From Tissierellia bacterium (GTDB taxonomy: Bacteria; Bacillota_A; Clostridia; Tissierellales; Peptoniphilaceae): a stretch of 9,448 bases of DNA. Shown piece after piece: positions 6,560 through 9,448 of this stretch. The DNA is taken from assembly GCA_012513395.1 (NCBI GenBank), contig JAAZCH010000218.1, positions 1 through 9,448 on the forward strand, given 5' to 3'. The position numbers were made by a program, and so were the translations under genes. The stretch's first letter is position 1. Each line of letters begins with the position of its first letter. The notes beneath the pieces were generated by a model, which saw nothing but the letters and a program-made list of their open reading frames with translations, had not been told where the DNA came from and did no database searches.

Positions 6560-6615
6560 CTCCTGGGTGCGAGGCATGTAGACATGTTTATTTTAGCGCT
6601 TCTTTCCCAGAGGAG
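6560..6615 (+). promoter_or_regulatory. Antiterminator pairing of the cobalamin riboswitch
   Basis: CTCCTGGG (6560-6567), just after the aptamer, can pair with CCCA (6606-6609) and GGAG (6612-6615), leaving a two-base bulge. The second partner is part of the loop and 3' arm of the terminator, so the two structures exclude each other. This gives a direct mechanism for attenuation: without ligand the antiterminator forms and btuF is transcribed. Confidence 0.65.
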
Positions 6616-6633
6616 CGCTTTTTATATTTTTTT
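6595..6633 (+). terminator. Riboswitch-controlled intrinsic terminator
   Basis: AGCGCTTCT (6595-6603) pairs with AGGAGCGCT (6611-6619) over nine base pairs with one G-U, around a seven-base loop. T-runs at 6619-6623 and 6627-6633 follow. It lies 40 bases after the aptamer and about 200 bases before btuF, as expected for a transcriptional OFF switch. Confidence 0.88.
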
Positions 6634-6669
6634 CCAGAAGAAGTATTAAACTTATGCTGAACTCCGAAG

Positions 6670-6796
6670 ACCTAAGTCCTCCTAAAACTTAGGTAAAATG
6701 TGAACGTGAATTGAATATAACCAGTATCCCTCTAAACTAACTGGTTGGAGTATAAGCGAATGGAAGTCCTTAGCTACGAAACTAAGGACTTCTATT
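6670..6796 (+). other. Three-hairpin structured segment between riboswitch terminator and btuF
   Basis: Three hairpins follow one another. ACCTAAGT/ACTTAGGT spans 6670-6694 with an 8 bp stem. AACCAGT/ACTGGTT spans 6719-6746 with 7 bp. The strongest spans 6759-6796, with 11 perfect Watson-Crick pairs (GAAGTCCTTAG/CTAAGGACTTC) extended to 15 bp with one G-U. None is followed by a T-run, so they are not ordinary terminators. AAGTCCT occurs at both 6674-6680 and 6764-6770, so the 3' arm at 6785-6791 could pair with either copy. It may be extra leader structure, or the hairpin ends of a small IS200/IS605-derived (tnpB/omega-RNA-like) remnant without transposase. I cannot decide which. The rest of 6634-6839 shows nothing further except the weak btuF ribosome site. 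Confidence 0.5.
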
Positions 6797-6839
6797 AATT
6801 CTAATTGGGTATATATAAAAAAAGAAAGAGAGTGATTAA

Positions 6840-7802
6840 ATGAAAAGAGTTAAAATATTAGCGTTGGTAATGGCTTTAGTTTTGTCATTGGGAATATTTT
6901 TAGGATGCCAAAAACAAGAACCAGTAAAAGAAACGACAGAAACTCCCGTCGAGACGAAAGTTGAAGACGTAAAAGAAGATGGAGAGTTTACTGTAACGGA
7001 TATGATGGGAAGAGAAATTGTTTTTTCCAAAACTCCGACAAAAGTAATAGCACTTAGACCATCGGATGCAGAAATATTAAATGCAATTGGCGGAATTGAA
7101 ACTTTAATCGGAAGGGGAACTTATGTAGATTATCCAGAATCCGTTTTGGATTTGCCAGTGGTAGCAACTGGAAGGGATATGAATGCAGAAGAGATAATTG
7201 CCCTTGAGCCAGATTTAGTTTTGATGAGCGATATGGCACAAACTGAAGAACAAATAGAATCCATACAAAGTGCTGGAATAAATGTAGTGATAACTAGTGC
7301 TGCTACAATCGAAGAAGTTTATAAATCAATTGATTTAGTTGGCGAAGTTATGGGATTAAAAGATAATTCACAAGAATTAATTTCTCAGATGAAATCTGAA
7401 TTTGAAGAACTGGCAAAAACTGCAGAGCAAAATGCAGGTAAGAAAATTTATTTTGAAATCTCTCCACTAGAGTATGGCCTTTGGACTGGTGGAAATGGAA
7501 CTTTTATGGACGAGATAGGAAGCTTACTGGGACTTGAAAATATTTTTTCTGATGTAGATGGATGGTCTGAAGTTTCAGAAGAGGAAGTAATTGCAAGAAA
7601 TCCAGATTTTATAGTCACAATAGCAATGGGCTCTACTGAAGGTGAAACTCCTGTAGATGAAATTCTCGGAAGAACAGGATGGGAAGGAATAAATGCAGTA
7701 CAAAATAAAAAGGTATTGAATTTAACTGATGATAGTCTTTCCAGACCAAGTCCAAGACTGATAGAAGGCGCAAAGGCATTAAGTGAATTTGTAAGTGAGT
7801 GA
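6840..7802 (+). CDS. btuF: Cobalamin ABC transporter substrate-binding lipoprotein
   Basis: This surface-anchored binding protein of 320 residues captures corrinoid and delivers it to the BtuCD transporter. It has a lipoprotein signal with KR at residues 2-3, a hydrophobic core and a lipobox-like FLG-Cys23; the -3 Phe is unusual. A Glu/Lys/Thr-rich linker reaches about residue 48. The class III (TroA/FepB-like) periplasmic-binding fold then starts with FTVTDMMGREIVF. Glu78 (in PSDAEIL) and Glu225 (in TFMDEIGSLLG) sit in the two lobes where this family docks onto permease arginines. Iron-siderophore or heme binding proteins share this fold, so the substrate is assigned from the cobalamin riboswitch upstream. 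The ribosome site before the ATG is weak (GAGAGTG), unlike the AGGAGG sites elsewhere. Its stop lies one base before the proposed btuC ATG. Confidence 0.85.
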   Translation: MKRVKILALVMALVLSLGIFLGCQKQEPVKETTETPVETKVEDVKEDGEFTVTDMMGREIVFSKTPTKVIALRPSDAEILNAIGGIETLIGRGTYVDYPESVLDLPVVATGRDMNAEEIIALEPDLVLMSDMAQTEEQIESIQSAGINVVITSAATIEEVYKSIDLVGEVMGLKDNSQELISQMKSEFEELAKTAEQNAGKKIYFEISPLEYGLWTGGNGTFMDEIGSLLGLENIFSDVDGWSEVSEEEVIARNPDFIVTIAMGSTEGETPVDEILGRTGWEGINAVQNKKVLNLTDDSLSRPSPRLIEGAKALSEFVSE

Positions 7803-7803
7803 A

Positions 7804-8829
7804 ATGAAGAAAATAGATAAATTTAAAATTCATCATTATTTAATATTTGCGGCGATACTCCTAACTTCCATGGCGATTTGTTTAGGAGTAGGCTCTGTTA
7901 ACATTTCAATAGGTGAAATTTTTGAAATTCTATTTTCCAAAATAAAGGGTGAAGAGATGGCATCTGCTTTTTCTTCTATAATTTTAGCAGTGAGGCTTCC
8001 CAGGGTTTTAACTACAGCCCTAGTGGGAGCCTCATTGGCATTATCTGGTGCAGCGATGCAAGGACTACTTCGAAATCCCTTGGCAGAAGGTGGAACCCTT
8101 GGAGTTACATCTGGCGCAGCTTTGGGTGCAGTAATTGCAATAGCTTACAATATTAGAATTCCTGGCATTCCCTTTGGCGGAACCGTCATAATGGCGATAC
8201 TTTTTGCATTTATATCCATTTTAATTATTTTGTCATTGTCATATAAATTGGATTTCAATCTAACTACCAATACGATTATTCTATTGGGTGTTATTTACTC
8301 TATGTTTGCTTCTAGTATAAGATCATTTATTATTGTCTTTGCAACTAATAAGTTGGAATCTATCACTTCTTGGTCCATGGGAAGTTTAGCAGGTAGTACT
8401 TACATGGGAGCTTTAATAATATTTATCGTACTTATAATTTTTGGTTCAGTTATTCTTTCTAAGTCCCAAGAGTTAGATGCTTTTGCCATCAGTGAACAAA
8501 ATGCAGCCCATATAGGAGTAGACGTAAGGCGAGTGAAGCTTTCTATTATGATTTGCGTTTCTGCGATTATCGGTGTCTCTGTAGCTTTTAGTGGGAGTAT
8601 AGGATTTGTCGGACTAATTATTCCTCATATTATGAGAAGATTTGTAGGACCTAGCCATTCAAAACTACTTTTGGTCACAGCAATAGGTGGCAGTGTGTTT
8701 TTATTATTTGCAGATTTAATAGCAAGAACTGTTTTGAGCCCAATTGAACTTCCCATAGGTGTCATTACATCTTTTATCGGTTCGGTATTATTCGTTTATA
8801 TTTACTATTCTATGAGGAAGGTGAAATGA
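7804..8829 (+). CDS. btuC: Cobalamin ABC transporter permease
   Basis: This FecCD/BtuC-family membrane permease of about 341 residues has the usual length and roughly ten transmembrane helices. It forms the channel through which corrinoid passes after release from BtuF. Family blocks are visible: the GASLALSGAAMQG helix followed by RNPLAEGGTLG (about 76-100), and GFVGLIIPHIMRR (about 270-285), which includes the cytoplasmic loop that contacts the ATPase. The ATG at 7804 is preferred because AAGTGAG lies four bases upstream. A GTG at 7795, overlapping the btuF stop, would add MSE and cannot be excluded. Either start implies coupling to btuF. The stop overlaps the start of the ATPase gene. Siderophore permeases look the same, so the riboswitch again decides the likely substrate. 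Confidence 0.87.
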   Translation: MKKIDKFKIHHYLIFAAILLTSMAICLGVGSVNISIGEIFEILFSKIKGEEMASAFSSIILAVRLPRVLTTALVGASLALSGAAMQGLLRNPLAEGGTLGVTSGAALGAVIAIAYNIRIPGIPFGGTVIMAILFAFISILIILSLSYKLDFNLTTNTIILLGVIYSMFASSIRSFIIVFATNKLESITSWSMGSLAGSTYMGALIIFIVLIIFGSVILSKSQELDAFAISEQNAAHIGVDVRRVKLSIMICVSAIIGVSVAFSGSIGFVGLIIPHIMRRFVGPSHSKLLLVTAIGGSVFLLFADLIARTVLSPIELPIGVITSFIGSVLFVYIYYSMRKVK

Positions 8830-9448
8830 TGCTAAAAGTAAAAAACTTATCTGTTTCATTTTCTGAGATAAAAATACTTGAGGATATAAACTTTGAAATA
8901 AATGAAAATGATTGGCTCATGATAATTGGTCCAAATGGAGCGGGCAAAACTACGATTACAAATGCCATAGCCCAAAGTGTTCCCTATACTGGCTCAATAT
9001 CTTTAAATGGAAAAGAAATTGAAATGCTGCCATCCAAAGAACGAGCAAAAGAAATTGGCGTGCTGATGCAAAACCATCACGTAACCTATGATTTTAAAGT
9101 CAAGGATGTAGTAGGATTAGGGGCTTATTCTAGATCTCGAGGTATTTTGGGAAGCCCTTCCTTGGAAGAGGAAGATATTTTAAAAGAATCACTTATTATG
9201 ACAGGAATGGAAAATTTTGAAGATCGCTCAATTTTGACTTTATCCGGAGGAGAATTGCAAAGGGCATTTCTATCTCAATTATTGGTGCAAAATCCAAAGC
9301 TAATGATATTAGACGAACCGACAAATCATCTAGATCTAGTTTACCAAGAATCTATTTTTAATTTGATTGACAAGTGGAAATCCGAAAAAAATCGCAGCGT
9401 AATATCAGTGGTACACGATTTGCGACTAGCTAGAATGTACGGCAACAA
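8826..9448 (+). CDS. btuD: Cobalamin ABC transporter ATP-binding protein (partial, 3' end outside window)
   Basis: The frame is open to the window end, giving about 207 residues of an ATPase that usually has 250 or more, so only the C-terminal part is missing. All core ABC motifs are present: Walker A GPNGAGKTT (35-43), Q-loop Gln82, signature LSGGE (139-143), Walker B LMILDEP (159-165), D-loop NHLD (167-170) and switch His197 in VVHDL. It powers import through BtuC. The first ATG overlaps the btuC stop (ATGA at 8826-8829). A second ATG at 8829 is in frame and equally plausible, with GAGGAAGG as the shared ribosome site. It belongs to the FepC/BtuD subfamily by sequence pattern and by context. 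The end is a window edge, not a truncation. Confidence 0.88.
   Translation, partial: MMLKVKNLSVSFSEIKILEDINFEINENDWLMIIGPNGAGKTTITNAIAQSVPYTGSISLNGKEIEMLPSKERAKEIGVLMQNHHVTYDFKVKDVVGLGAYSRSRGILGSPSLEEEDILKESLIMTGMENFEDRSILTLSGGELQRAFLSQLLVQNPKLMILDEPTNHLDLVYQESIFNLIDKWKSEKNRSVISVVHDLRLARMYGN

Noticed and set aside
6469..6660. 63-codon open frame on the plus strand
   Set aside because: It runs through the conserved cobalamin riboswitch core and its terminator and has no ribosome binding site, so it is a chance frame in a structured RNA.
1..9448. CRISPR arrays, tRNA or rRNA genes, intact insertion sequences
   Set aside because: No regularly spaced repeats, no cloverleaf or rRNA motifs and no transposase reading frame were seen on either strand.

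Overview
This window looks like chromosomal DNA from a low-G+C, probably anaerobic Firmicute (Clostridia or Tissierellia-like). The basis is AT-rich codon use, strong AGGAGG-type ribosome binding sites, lipoprotein and SLH-type surface proteins, and Firmicute-style riboswitch attenuation. No rRNA, tRNA or marker gene fixes the genus, so the taxonomy is inference.

The left part (about 1-4030, minus strand) is a tight five-gene operon. Read in transcription order it is nqrB, nqrC, nqrD, nqrE, nqrF, the membrane and NADH-dehydrogenase subunits of a sodium-pumping NADH:quinone oxidoreductase. Genes overlap by 4-8 bases or lie 10 bases apart. A promoter with a perfect TATAAT stands before nqrB and a hairpin terminator follows nqrF. 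The usual first gene, nqrA, is absent: the sequence upstream of nqrB is a promoter region and then an unrelated gene. NqrB and NqrC are short for their families and have altered flavin-attachment motifs, though the acceptor threonines are kept.

The middle (about 4148-6283) holds two single genes with diverging promoters. On the minus strand is an exported TraB/GumN-family protein with an N-terminal SLH-like region. On the plus strand is a small hemerythrin-like HHE di-iron protein with a 7-1-7 palindrome at its promoter and a clear terminator.

The right part (about 6348-9448, plus strand) is a vitamin B12 uptake operon. It begins with a cobalamin riboswitch, an intrinsic terminator and a competing antiterminator. 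A further ~145-base multi-hairpin segment of unclear origin follows, then btuF (binding lipoprotein), btuC (permease) and btuD (ATPase, cut by the window end). The riboswitch makes corrinoid the likely substrate, against the siderophores and heme carried by related transporters.

The most unusual points are the nqr operon without nqrA, the inverted repeat at the nqrB transcription start, the unexplained structured segment between the riboswitch terminator and btuF, and the SLH-TraB/GumN domain combination.
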